The position numbers and the translations under genes were made by a program. The notes beneath the pieces were generated by a model. That model was not told where the DNA came from and searched no databases. It saw nothing but the letters and a program-made list of their open reading frames with translations. Shown here in pieces: positions 32,786-41,346 of a stretch of 41,528 bases of DNA. How positions within the stretch are numbered: the first letter of the stretch is position 1; every line of letters begins with the position of its first letter. Source of the DNA: Methanocellaceae archaeon UBA148 (lineage in GTDB: Archaea > Halobacteriota > UBA148); NCBI GenBank assembly GCA_002495885.1, contig DAHG01000031.1, positions 1-41,528 of the forward strand, in the 5' to 3' direction.

Positions 32786-33072
32786 CTTTTCACCTATACT
32801 TTTCTCTATTATACGTAATCAACTTTAAATATTGAGGTGAACGTGAATATTTTTGGTTGAAGCAAGGTTGATATCAATGCAATAAAAAATATTTTAACTG
32901 GCTTTATTCTTGATTGGTATTTATTGATCGTACTTGGTGGCTCTTAAAGCAGTAAGGGTGACCTTTACCGTCTGATTTATTAAGCCAGATGGGCTATTGA
33001 ACCAAAGTGTCCAGTCTAAGAGTTATGTTTCACAAAGTCTAATGTTCGTCAAAGTACACAAAAATGAGAGGA

Positions 33073-33837
33073 TTAAATTTCTCCAATCCATTTTAAATAA
33101 CTTGTTTTAACGGTATCTGCTACTTCTCTTGGAGGGATTCCCTTTAAACTAGCTATTCTCTCTATTAGCATAGGCATGTCCTTGGGCGACATCCCATAGA
33201 CAGGTGCATCACTTTCAGTCAGGATAAACTCAAGGGGGGTTATTTTAATCAGCTTATCATATCTATTCGACTTTAAGCATGCCGGAGTAAATCCAATATA
33301 ACAACCAAGATCAATAGCTTCTTGGAGTTGTTTTTTGCTACCGCAAAACCAGTGAAGGAATGGGTTAATTCTATAATTTTTTAATATTTCCAGAACGTGG
33401 GGCTGTGCTTTTCTGGAGTGGATATTTACTGGTAGATTTTTTGTTTCTGCGATTTCGAGGAACTGGCTAAATATTTTTTCTTGTAAGTCTTTATATTGAC
33501 TAAAATCCAGGCTTAAATCAAGACCTATTTCCCCCAGCCCTTCTACTTTATTTTCATTAACAAGATCCAAGACTCGTTTCACATAGGGGAGATTGTCAGG
33601 TGTTATGCTATCAGGATGGTAACCCAGAAATTGTTGGGCTAGAACCAAACCTTCTGCCCTTAACTCCGAGATCCTGTTATAGGACTTTATGTCAGTGGAG
33701 ACCGCCACTATATTGATGTATAAACTCCTGCATTCTTGCAAAACAGACTCTTTCAGAAGATCAACATGGCAGTGGCAGTCATAGTACTTGATCACATTAT
33801 TGCTTTCTTCAACTCGTTGAGTATTAGGCATCCTCAT
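33073..33837 (-). CDS. TatD-family metal-dependent hydrolase
   Basis: A 254-residue TIM-barrel hydrolase with the TatD metal ligands in order: DCHCHVD near residue 20, GEIGLD, IHSRKA, LHWFCGS and TESDAP. Members are Mg-dependent deoxyribonucleases or related phosphohydrolases, so the exact substrate is unknown. The first 15 residues are poorly conserved and the real start may be internal. The gene stands alone, with about 290 featureless bases separating it from thrS. Confidence 0.9.
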   Translation of the reverse strand: MRMPNTQRVEESNNVIKYYDCHCHVDLLKESVLQECRSLYINIVAVSTDIKSYNRISELRAEGLVLAQQFLGYHPDSITPDNLPYVKRVLDLVNENKVEGLGEIGLDLSLDFSQYKDLQEKIFSQFLEIAETKNLPVNIHSRKAQPHVLEILKNYRINPFLHWFCGSKKQLQEAIDLGCYIGFTPACLKSNRYDKLIKITPLEFILTESDAPVYGMSPKDMPMLIERIASLKGIPPREVADTVKTSYLKWIGEI

Positions 33838-33872
33838 GGATAAATCTATTTTGCGAGTGTTTTTTTATGTAA

Positions 33873-34484
33873 TCAACCATACTCTTCTATTTGGAACTCC
33901 CAGTCCATAGATGCTACCAGATTCACGTAGAAGCTATCATGACCTTGGGAGATATAGGTAGTACCGCTGTAAACAGTGCTGTTAGCGCCAATAGAGTAGG
34001 GTACGTGTGTCATATTTTCTGCACGATCTAAACCCCTTCCAGCTTCGATATAATCGCCTTCAGGATATACGGTGAAATAGAAACGTGCATAGGAAGGACA
34101 CAAGGGATCTATTGTATAACTCCAACGAATTCGCCATTCATCCTCGTTAATCATAAATGGTTCTGTTCTCACGCTCCCCCTTCCTGTGATGGTGGTAACA
34201 TTATGCCAGGATTTTTGTGTGGATGTGGGCGTAGGAGTTGGTGCTAGTGTTGGAGCGGGCGTAGGAGTTGCTGCTGGTGTTGGTGTCGGTACTGGCTGTG
34301 CCGCTGGGTGCGATGGCGTTGCTGCGGGCGCTGCTGCTGGTGCTGGCGTTGCTGTTGCTGGTAATGGTGGTGCTGTTCTGGTAGGCATTGTAGACACAGG
34401 TGTTTGCTCTGGAGGCGATACACATCCTGAAAAAGTCACGGTCAGTAAACTAAATACTAAAATCAAAACAATTTTCTGTTTCAT
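33873..34484 (-). CDS. Secreted lipoprotein with Pro/Thr/Ala-rich stalk
   Basis: A 203-residue protein. The signal peptide MKQKIVLILVFSLLTVTFSG is followed directly by Cys, a lipobox-like FSGC, so it is probably lipid-anchored outside the membrane. Residues about 25-90 are a low-complexity stalk of Pro, Thr and Ala (PTPTPAATPTPAPT), probably glycosylated. Residues 91-203 form a beta-rich domain (WRIRWSYTIDP, RFYFTVYPEG, SFYVNLVASMDWEF) that may bind a ligand. I do not recognise a named function. The stalk is coded by GC-rich repeats unlike its surroundings. Confidence 0.75.
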   Translation of the reverse strand: MKQKIVLILVFSLLTVTFSGCVSPPEQTPVSTMPTRTAPPLPATATPAPAAAPAATPSHPAAQPVPTPTPAATPTPAPTLAPTPTPTSTQKSWHNVTTITGRGSVRTEPFMINEDEWRIRWSYTIDPLCPSYARFYFTVYPEGDYIEAGRGLDRAENMTHVPYSIGANSTVYSGTTYISQGHDSFYVNLVASMDWEFQIEEYG

Positions 34485-34610
34485 GTTTTTGTCGTCCCAC
34501 TAAACTAAAACATACATCTCTTCAAATATTAAAATTAACGTCTAACTGGTTCTGTTTCCATCTTTATAACCTTCTGATAATATTTCCAGATTAAGTAATA
34601 TTTTTTTGAG

Positions 34611-35196
34611 TTATAAATTAGAGATCTCTTTTATGTCTGATATCTCTTTTATGTCTTCTGGGTCTATCTTACGTTTAACTTCGTAATTCTTCTCCCCAAA
34701 AATATCTTCACAATTTGCCATCAGACGAACGGCATATATGGAGTTTAAGTCACTAGAGTCCCCCTCTAGGGGCCAAAACCTCTCTGTCCGTCTTTCACCT
34801 GCAGATATATTGCCGATATTATCTCCCTCTATAATGTAATTCAAAATCCTCCTCAGAAGACTTCCATCCCTCTCCAGGTTTTAGACTTGGCATGCGACCA
34901 AACTTATGGAAGAGCTTCACGTTTCTTGCTGTTCCCATACCATCATTTCTAACAGTTATCCAATAGATATAATCGTTCGTCAATGTAGAATTTTTTCCTC
35001 CTTTCCATTTTCTAAATAGATCGAAAGATAATGCGGGTTTATGAGAAGCCTTCATTACCTCTAGGGTTTGCTTGTTATATTTATCAACAGTCCTGTTATG
35101 ATCTTGTGTTGACTTAATTGACTTCCTAGTAAACCAAGCCAACACAGCTGTCGCTATAGCCATAGCCCATGTTGCAAAATCGGTTATAGAACTCAT
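34611..35196 (-). pseudogene. Frameshifted gene for a membrane-anchored protein of unknown function
   Basis: Two leftward frames overlap by 26 bases. The first (34819-35196, 125 aa) starts MSSITDFATWAMAIATAVLAWF, a membrane anchor, and continues through ITVRNDGMGTARNV to DFELHYRGR and stop. The second (34611-34844) continues the same theme as NYIIEGDNIGNISAGE and ends with the repeated KEISDIKEISNL. Joined by a one-base shift near 34830-34840 they would give one protein of about 195 residues. No ATG begins the second part. It is either a decayed gene, a programmed shift or a sequence error. The end contains a tandem 18-bp duplication (34621-34656). Confidence 0.6.
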
Positions 35197-35255
35197 AGTA
35201 TCAATTCTTTTATTTTCTGTTGTCTTTATATTTCCTAATACTTAATTGACAAAAA

Positions 35256-35765
35256 TCAAGGGGTTATAAAACTTGAAACTCTTTTTGCATAGTCTGTATC
35301 AGACTCGGATTTTTTCCGCGGAATATCTAAATATTCACCGCAACCAATTAATGATTTTTCATTATATTGGCTGTTTTTCATATCCTCTAAACAAATAGGT
35401 TTTATCATTTTCCTACTATACCATGTTAAGACCTTAGCGATTAGCAAATTAACAACATACAATAATAGTGTTAGTCCGATTAGAAAAACCAAAGCTACTA
35501 CATAACTGGGTAAAGTCAAATCGCTTTGAATTAAATAGCCAAACATTTGCACCCCAAATCCAAAAAGGAGAAGAAGAGAACCAGCAATCGCCTCAACCTT
35601 TTGATAAAGCATGTCTTTTAAACGAGAGATGTTGCGACCAGGATAAAGCGTTACTTCCCTAACCATCGCTTCCGGTTGTTTACGAATGAAGCTTTTTACA
35701 AGAAAAAATGAACCCATCAGATTTATAACAAGACCAAATACGGAGATTAAGATAGTCAGTTTCAT
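35256..35765 (-). CDS. Membrane protein of unknown function
   Basis: A 169-residue protein with about three membrane helices: ILISVFGLVINLMGSFFLV at the start, AGSLLLLFGFGVQMFGYL near residue 65, and VVALVFLIGLTLLLYVVNLLI near residue 90. A soluble charged tail ends DTDYAKRVSSF. ATG 35765 has GAGG six bases upstream and is preferred over an in-frame TTG four codons earlier. No family is recognised. It is 59 bases upstream of the frameshifted gene on the same strand. Confidence 0.6.
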   Translation of the reverse strand: MKLTILISVFGLVINLMGSFFLVKSFIRKQPEAMVREVTLYPGRNISRLKDMLYQKVEAIAGSLLLLFGFGVQMFGYLIQSDLTLPSYVVALVFLIGLTLLLYVVNLLIAKVLTWYSRKMIKPICLEDMKNSQYNEKSLIGCGEYLDIPRKKSESDTDYAKRVSSFITP

Positions 35766-35853
35766 TAATTGCCTCAATGTTTTCTTTATATAATTTACTT
35801 TCTATACCACATTGTTACCCTTTTATAAATTCGACTTTTAACCTGATGGATAA

Positions 35854-36183
35854 CATGCTCAAACTGCAGGAAAAAATGGCGTTTATTTTTTAATCAATTT
35901 CCCCCAAGCTCACTGTCCACTTACCAATCTTCTCATTGAACTCCCAGATGACCCTATAATCTTTGGACTCGGAATCCAAGTTCAAGAGGACTACGTTTGG
36001 AATTGTCGTTGCAAAGCTCATCTTTACACGTTTCCAGAAGTTGGTTTTGAAGTTCATACAACAAAAGATTCGGAACTAAATGCTATAGCTTGGATTAATC
36101 AGTCTTGAGAACTGTTGCGTTATCCAATAACGTTATCTGAACTTCAGAAAGAGCTGGGCTTATCTGACATTGTACTTACTTAA
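35854..36183 (+). pseudogene. Decayed rightward reading frame
   Basis: One plus-strand frame reads with protein-like composition for 84 codons (parts: LPDDPIIFGLGIQVQEDYVW, PEVGFEVHTTKDSELNAIAW), meets TGA at 36106 and continues in frame with ELLRYPITLSELQKELGLSD to TAA at 36181. There is no start codon; a stop (35851) precedes it. It looks like the rest of a gene broken by a nonsense mutation, possibly TGG to TGA. A 55-codon frame with an ATG on the opposite strand (35890-36057) competes, and I cannot exclude that one. The rest of the 550-base gap is empty. Confidence 0.35.
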
Positions 36184-36321
36184 TCGAAGAATAAAAAGCA
36201 GGCTGAGAACTGATTTCCGTTTCGTTAGATTTAGCGACCAACAACGAAGGGCACTTACTTAAATGAAATCCACAAAGAAAAAGCTGAGATAGAGTACAAA
36301 AAGACTGAGTAGGGCTAAGTG

Positions 36322-37545
36322 CTAAGTATACCTTAACAATTCCCCTATCAGATAGTTTGTTCTCGCACCCACTACCCTAACAGGATGTTTTTCGCCAAGC
36401 ATCAAGCTCTCTCGGATAACTAGGTTTCTATATGAGGAGTCTCGCGCTATCACCGAGCTATCCTTTCCTTTTTCAGTCACAATTGCTTCCGTAAGCAAGC
36501 CAACAAGCGACCTATGAAGATCATATGCGATCCTATGATGGGCTTTTGTGAGTGCTCTCGACCTCTCCTTTTTGGTTCTCTCAAGTGTATCAGGCAGACT
36601 TGCTGCAGGCGTATTTGGCCTAGGGGAGAACCTGGTAATGTTTACTTTTGTGGGCTTGGTTTTTTCCAGCAATAACACAGTTCTCCCAAAGTCCTCTGCA
36701 TTTTCACCTGGGTACCCCACGATGAAGTCAGTGGAAAGCGTAAGACTTGGAAACCGCTCACGGAATGTATCCACTATGTTAACATAATCAGAAACCGAGT
36801 AGCCCCTGTTCATGCTTTCCAATATACGATCTGAACCAGATTGGACCGGCAGATGCAGGAACTTAAACACCTTGGGATTGTCAAATGAATCCACAAGGTC
36901 ATCGAGGATTTTTGTCGCAGTAAGAGGATTCATCATTCCCACTCGGATATAAAAATCGCCATCTATTCCTGTGATATGACTCAACAAATCTGTTAAGCTG
37001 ACACCGATATCCAGTCCGTAGGCAGCAGTATCTTGTGAGGTAATCAGTATCTCTTTCGCTCCCGCTTCCACCAATCTTTTTGCTGAGTTGACGATCGTCT
37101 TTAGAGGATAACTCTTCAGATCACCCCTTGCCTGTTTCACGATGCAATACGAACAGTGTCCAACACAGCCATCTGAGATAGAAACAATAGCTGTCACACC
37201 CTCCAATGGTATGCAAATTTCGTTTTTTGCCGGAACTTGACCACCCAATATCCTTGCCAAGGAAGGTATGGACCTGGGGGTGATTGTTTTCCAACCTGAA
37301 ACGAGATCAGGTTGAGCTGCTGGCAAACAACCTGCAACGATGATTTTTTCTTTTTTTAGCTCCCTAAGACGCTTGATCATTCTGCGCTCTGTCCTATCTG
37401 TAACTGTACACGTATTTACGACTATTATATCTGAGTTCTCAGCGCTATCGGCTATCTCGTAGTTGTTTTGAAGCAGGATGGTTTTAATCCGCTGGGAATC
37501 GCTTTTATTGGCTGTACATCCGTATGTCTCAATATAGGCTTTCAT
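36322..37545 (-). CDS. tRNA threonylcarbamoyladenosine methylthiotransferase (archaeal MtaB type)
   Basis: Radical SAM enzyme that adds a methylthio group to t6A37 of tRNA. The 407-residue protein has the three MTTase domains: an N-terminal UPF0004 domain with cluster cysteines (YGCTANKSDSQ, NTCTVTDRTE, VAGCLPA), the radical SAM core with CVGHCSYC, and a C-terminal TRAM domain (about residues 345-407, GKDSSVIARDSSYRNLVI). The shortened form and NTCTV pattern fit the archaeal/eukaryotic CDKAL1-like branch. The start overlaps the trmJ-like gene by four bases. Confidence 0.93.
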   Translation of the reverse strand: MKAYIETYGCTANKSDSQRIKTILLQNNYEIADSAENSDIIVVNTCTVTDRTERRMIKRLRELKKEKIIVAGCLPAAQPDLVSGWKTITPRSIPSLARILGGQVPAKNEICIPLEGVTAIVSISDGCVGHCSYCIVKQARGDLKSYPLKTIVNSAKRLVEAGAKEILITSQDTAAYGLDIGVSLTDLLSHITGIDGDFYIRVGMMNPLTATKILDDLVDSFDNPKVFKFLHLPVQSGSDRILESMNRGYSVSDYVNIVDTFRERFPSLTLSTDFIVGYPGENAEDFGRTVLLLEKTKPTKVNITRFSPRPNTPAASLPDTLERTKKERSRALTKAHHRIAYDLHRSLVGLLTEAIVTEKGKDSSVIARDSSYRNLVIRESLMLGEKHPVRVVGARTNYLIGELLRYT

Positions 37546-38237
37546 TTATTGATCCGCCATTCAATTTTCCGCAATATGCCTCTAAGGGTTTGTACCTCCC
37601 TTCCCGTAAGCAGCGCTCTCCCAAGTATCCGACGTAGCATCAATAGCGTCTTAGCACACTTATGCTGGGGATAGCCCACTTGTTGTTCCAAGACAGACCC
37701 ACAATGCACATATAACCTCTCCAAGTCATCGTGCTTGGCCAAGTTGATCTTTCCTCCGGGAATGCCACTCAATTCATAAAGTATCACAGCTACAGCATGG
37801 GATAAATTCATAACTGAGTATTCATCGCTGGTGGGTATTTTTACAATCATGTCACATTGCTTGAGTTCCTCGTTGCCCAATCCAGCATCTTCTCTACCAA
37901 AAACCAGAGATATAACTCCCATCCCCCCATTCAACTTCTCTTTTAATTCTGCTGGAGTGTAAAACGGCATCCTAATGTGCTCATCATCCGATTTTCCAGC
38001 AATTCCAGTCGTACCCACTATTAGATTCGAAGTTGCGACAGCTTCTTCAAATGAGCAAGCGATTCTGCAGTTATCCAAGATATCGACGGCATGAGAGGCC
38101 ATGGCCTGGGAAAAATCGCCCAATTCAGGCGGATTGATTAACACCAGGTCTGTGAAGCCAAAATTTTTCATCACTCTCGCGACTGAGCCAACATTACCTT
38201 CATATTTTGGTTCGAAGAGCACTATATTATATCTCAT
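37542..38237 (-). CDS. trmJ: TrmJ-like SPOUT tRNA 2'-O-methyltransferase
   Basis: SpoU-class knotted methyltransferase, 231 residues, most like TrmJ, which methylates ribose 32 of tRNA. Motif 1 is FEPKYEGNVGSVARVMKNFG, motif 2 is VFGREDAGLGNEEL and motif 3 is IPTSDEYSVMNLSHAVAVILYEL. A short C-terminal helical extension follows. It lies directly before the methylthiotransferase gene, so two tRNA anticodon-loop modification genes are coupled. It overlaps moaC by 11 bases. Confidence 0.9.
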   Translation of the reverse strand: MRYNIVLFEPKYEGNVGSVARVMKNFGFTDLVLINPPELGDFSQAMASHAVDILDNCRIACSFEEAVATSNLIVGTTGIAGKSDDEHIRMPFYTPAELKEKLNGGMGVISLVFGREDAGLGNEELKQCDMIVKIPTSDEYSVMNLSHAVAVILYELSGIPGGKINLAKHDDLERLYVHCGSVLEQQVGYPQHKCAKTLLMLRRILGRALLTGREVQTLRGILRKIEWRINK

Positions 38238-38694
38238 TCTTTGCCTTTTTGATTACATAAATGTCCTCGATGATCGTAAACGGATAATTTCCAGTTTCAT
38301 CCTTTTCTGCGGACTTTACCATATCCCAGATCGTGAGCAGTGCGACGCTGACTCCGTGGAGTGCCTCCATTTCCACACCAGTCTTTCCTACGGATTTCAC
38401 TTCCACGGTAGCTTGGATATAGAGATCCTCAATCTCAAAGTCGACATCTATGCTTGTTATAGGGATTTGATGACACATCGGGATAATCTCGGGTGTTCGC
38501 TTGGCCGCTTGTATAGTTGCAATTCTAGCGGTGGCCAGAACATTTCCCTTTTCAACGACACCATCTTTTATGGCCTGGATTGTAGAGGGGCGGAGTTTGA
38601 TCTTACCAGTTGCAAGTGCATATCTGGCAACTACTTTCTTATCACTTATATCCACCATCTTTACCTTTTCACCCTTAACGTGTGTAAATTCCAT
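38227..38694 (-). CDS. moaC: Cyclic pyranopterin monophosphate synthase
   Basis: Molybdenum/tungsten cofactor synthesis enzyme acting after MoaA. The 155-residue protein has the motifs MVDISDK, IPMCHQIPITSIDVDF and VGKTGVEMEALHGVSVALLTIWDMVKS with the catalytic lysine. ATG 38694 follows the nnr stop by five bases. The frame is open to a TTG at 38703 that would overlap nnr, but ATG is preferred. No moaA or other cofactor gene is in the window. Confidence 0.95.
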   Translation of the reverse strand: MEFTHVKGEKVKMVDISDKKVVARYALATGKIKLRPSTIQAIKDGVVEKGNVLATARIATIQAAKRTPEIIPMCHQIPITSIDVDFEIEDLYIQATVEVKSVGKTGVEMEALHGVSVALLTIWDMVKSAEKDETGNYPFTIIEDIYVIKKAKNEI

Positions 38695-38699
38695 ATATA

Positions 38700-40148
38700 T
38701 CAATCCCCCATTGCCTTTGGAATATTTTCTATTACATCCGTCGCCAATAGCCCAAATCCGTACTTCTCAAATGCAATGTCCCCTGCTCTACCATTTATGA
38801 AAGCTCCGGCGACAGCTGCTTCCAATGCATTATTTTTAGCATATATTGTTCCCACGATGCCTGCAAGCACATCACCCGTTCCACCGACAGTCATACCAGC
38901 ATTACCGGTTCTATTCATTTTCAGAGAGATTCCATTTGATATTAGGTCTGTTTTCCCTTTTAGCAATACCACGACCTTTTTTTCCTGAGCAAAGTTCTTG
39001 ACCAGCTCAGATTTCTTTCTGCCCCTTAGGTTCTCTGCTTTGCACAATGATTTGAACTCTCCTGCATGAGGGGTTATAATCCCTCCCTCGAATGGAAACT
39101 CTAATGCACTCAAAGCATCTGCATCAACTACGACCTTTTTACACAAAGGAATGATCGCTCTGATCGCCCTGTCTGTCAACTCGCTCTTGCCCAATCCCGT
39201 CCCAATCACCACAACGTCATGCTTTAGTATCAGTTCTTTTAGGATCGGTACATCCTCAGGGACTAGGACATCGGATGTAAGAGGTGAGACGATCAGATTC
39301 GGCGAGAAGGATGCGATGATGTCTGCAACACTAAGAGGTGCGGCAACCGTTACAATATCTGCCCCTGCTCGAAGCGCTGCTAATGCCGCTAATGCAGGAG
39401 CTCCACTATATACGCCACCACCGATGACCAATATGCGACCATTATCTCCTTTATGACTTTTGGCATCTCTCGTTTTAAGCAGTCGGAGGTCTCCAGGTCC
39501 TGCAAACAATTCCGCATCTTTGGGAATGCCGATATCCACAACCTTCACATTTGGGGCATCCAATAGCCCCTTCTTCATCTTATGGAAGGTAATAATTACA
39601 TCCGGATAGACCCTTTTCTCGCCCATACCAGTATCTGGGTCCATTCCACTTGGCACATCCACCGAAATCACAAAAGCGCTGGACGCATTGATTAACTCGA
39701 TCGCGGTAGACTCCAGCGCTCTAATCTTTCCATGAACGCCCGTGCCAAATATCGCATCGATTATCACGTCCGAATCCACTATGCAAGCGTCATCAATATC
39801 GTCTGGGCTACGTGTCTCTCTTAGAGCTATTCCGGTGTTTTGTAGTTTGTCCCAATTCATCTTTGTCTCTTCGGACTTTATCTCCCGGCCAAGCAAGACC
39901 ACATGGACATTAAATCCTCCAAGATATCTGGCAGCTACAAGTGCGTCCCCTCCATTGTTACCCATTCCAGCAAATATCGTAACATTGCCCTGGGTAAGTC
40001 GCTCCCTTACCGTAGATGCGATTACTCTACCTGCATTTTCCATTAGCTCTAAACGCGAAATGCCAAGATAGGCCGCATTAAGGTCTATTGCATTCATCTG
40101 CCGTGAGGTGATTGCTTCGATAATGGACATTACATTACAATCTCCCAT
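38700..40148 (-). CDS. nnr: Bifunctional NAD(P)H-hydrate epimerase/dehydratase
   Basis: Repairs hydrated NADH and NADPH. The 482-residue protein joins the YjeF_N epimerase domain (GMGNNGGDALVAARYL, DAIFGTGVHG, SVDVPSGMDPDTG) to the C-terminal ribokinase-like dehydratase (GRILVIGGGVYSGAPALAAL, VLLKGKTDLIS, TGNAGMTVGGTGDVLAGIVG). The start may be ATG 40148 or ATG 40130. The second gives the usual MSIIEAITSRQM N-terminus and has GGGAG about ten bases upstream. First gene of the operon nnr-moaC-trmJ-mtaB, divergent from NAC. Confidence 0.95.
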   Translation of the reverse strand: MGDCNVMSIIEAITSRQMNAIDLNAAYLGISRLELMENAGRVIASTVRERLTQGNVTIFAGMGNNGGDALVAARYLGGFNVHVVLLGREIKSEETKMNWDKLQNTGIALRETRSPDDIDDACIVDSDVIIDAIFGTGVHGKIRALESTAIELINASSAFVISVDVPSGMDPDTGMGEKRVYPDVIITFHKMKKGLLDAPNVKVVDIGIPKDAELFAGPGDLRLLKTRDAKSHKGDNGRILVIGGGVYSGAPALAALAALRAGADIVTVAAPLSVADIIASFSPNLIVSPLTSDVLVPEDVPILKELILKHDVVVIGTGLGKSELTDRAIRAIIPLCKKVVVDADALSALEFPFEGGIITPHAGEFKSLCKAENLRGRKKSELVKNFAQEKKVVVLLKGKTDLISNGISLKMNRTGNAGMTVGGTGDVLAGIVGTIYAKNNALEAAVAGAFINGRAGDIAFEKYGFGLLATDVIENIPKAMGD

Positions 40149-40250
40149 CTGGAAACCCTATAAGGTTTATGTTTTGTTTTGACATATATCATATGTACAT
40201 ACATACCATGCATATGTAAGTAATATAATATAGAACTAAAAGGTGATATC

Positions 40251-40592
40251 ATGTTTCCAGGAATGAGAGGGATGAACCCGCAAAAATTGAAACAAATGAT
40301 GAAACAAATGGGGATCGACATAAAGGAAATTGAGGGTGTAGAAGAGGTCATCATTCGAACTACAGATCGTGAAATTGTTTTCCGTGACGCAGATGTCACG
40401 ATCATGGATGCTAGGGGCGTAAAAACCTATCAAATAGCTGGGACGCCAGAAGAATGTCCTCGCGAGGAAATACCCGCGGCTGATGTTCAACTTGTGATCG
40501 AGCAGACAGGCGTCAGTGAGATGGAAGCCAAAGCTGCGTTAAAAGAGGTCAAAGGAGATCTGGCAGAAGCGATAATGAACTTAAAAAAGTGA
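40251..40592 (+). CDS. Nascent polypeptide-associated complex protein (aNAC)
   Basis: Ribosome-bound chaperone that meets new chains. The 113-residue protein has a Met/Lys-rich ribosome-binding start (MNPQKLKQMMKQMG), the NAC beta-barrel (VEEVIIRTTDREIVFRD, then TYQIAGTPEE) and a C-terminal UBA domain (VQLVIEQTGVSEMEAKAALK). GGTGAT precedes ATG 40251 by five bases. It ends in a one-base overlap with trmI. Confidence 0.95.
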   Translation: MFPGMRGMNPQKLKQMMKQMGIDIKEIEGVEEVIIRTTDREIVFRDADVTIMDARGVKTYQIAGTPEECPREEIPAADVQLVIEQTGVSEMEAKAALKEVKGDLAEAIMNLKK

Positions 40593-41338
40593 TGGCTGTG
40601 TTAGCTGATGGAAGCATAGTTTTACTCAAAGGTAAAAAGCGGGAGTTTTTAGTAGAAGTTTCAGAGGGGGAATTACACACAGACCTCGGAATCATTCAGC
40701 TAAAAGAGCTAAGGGAAATGGGACATGGGGATTCTGTCACTACACATTTAGGTCATGATTTCGTGATCCAAAAGCCTAGGACAATAGACTTTTTCAGACA
40801 TTGCAAGCGCGTAGGGGCACCGATGATACCAAAAGATATCGGAATCATCATCGCTTACACGGGTCTTAACAAAGAGGATGAGGTGCTCGATGCAGGGACC
40901 GGCTCCGGAATACTCGCCATCTATCTTGGCAGTATCGCAAGCAAAGTGATTACCTATGAGAGAAACGCTGAGTTTGCCAAAATCGCCAGAAAAAACATCT
41001 GTGCCACTGGACTAAAAAACGTCGAAGTGAGATATGGAGATATCCTGTCCGAAGCCCCACAACTAAAGGAAAAGTTTGATGTTATTACATTGGATATGAT
41101 GGATGCATCCCAGATGATACCTTTTATAAAAAATATGTTGAAGCCAGGCGGCTTCGTGGTGACATACTCTCCTTTCTTTGAACAAAGCAAAGACATAAGA
41201 GAGGCGATGGGAAAAGAATTCTCAGAGGTCCGAACCCTAGAATGCATGGAGAGAGATATAAACTTCGCAAAAGGACGAACTCGGCCAAGCACACGCGCAA
41301 TTGGGCACACTGGATTTATCACGATAGCGAGATTGTAA
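40592..41338 (+). CDS. trmI: tRNA (adenine-N1)-methyltransferase TrmI
   Basis: Makes m1A in the T loop (positions 57/58) of archaeal tRNA. The 248-residue protein has a small N-terminal beta domain, then IQKPRTIDFFRHCKRVGAPMIPKDIGIII and the class I SAM fold, with motif I VLDAGTGSGILAIYLG, an acidic end in YERNAEFAKIA, and VITLDMMDAS in place of the usual catalytic D-L-P-x-P. ATG 40592 overlaps the NAC stop as TGATG; a GTG at 40589 is less likely. It faces the SPFH gene, with only eight bases between the stops. Confidence 0.9.
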   Translation: MAVLADGSIVLLKGKKREFLVEVSEGELHTDLGIIQLKELREMGHGDSVTTHLGHDFVIQKPRTIDFFRHCKRVGAPMIPKDIGIIIAYTGLNKEDEVLDAGTGSGILAIYLGSIASKVITYERNAEFAKIARKNICATGLKNVEVRYGDILSEAPQLKEKFDVITLDMMDASQMIPFIKNMLKPGGFVVTYSPFFEQSKDIREAMGKEFSEVRTLECMERDINFAKGRTRPSTRAIGHTGFITIARL

Positions 41339-41346
41339 CGATCAGT

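Noticed and set aside
34186..34503. Gly/Val/Ala-rich rightward frame opposite the lipoprotein
   Set aside because: It is the antisense of the Pro/Thr/Ala stalk repeats, and the leftward frame has a clear signal peptide and lipobox.
36055..36108. Selenocysteine or readthrough at the in-frame TGA at 36106
   Set aside because: No known selenoprotein motif and no structured element are seen; a nonsense mutation in a dead gene is simpler.
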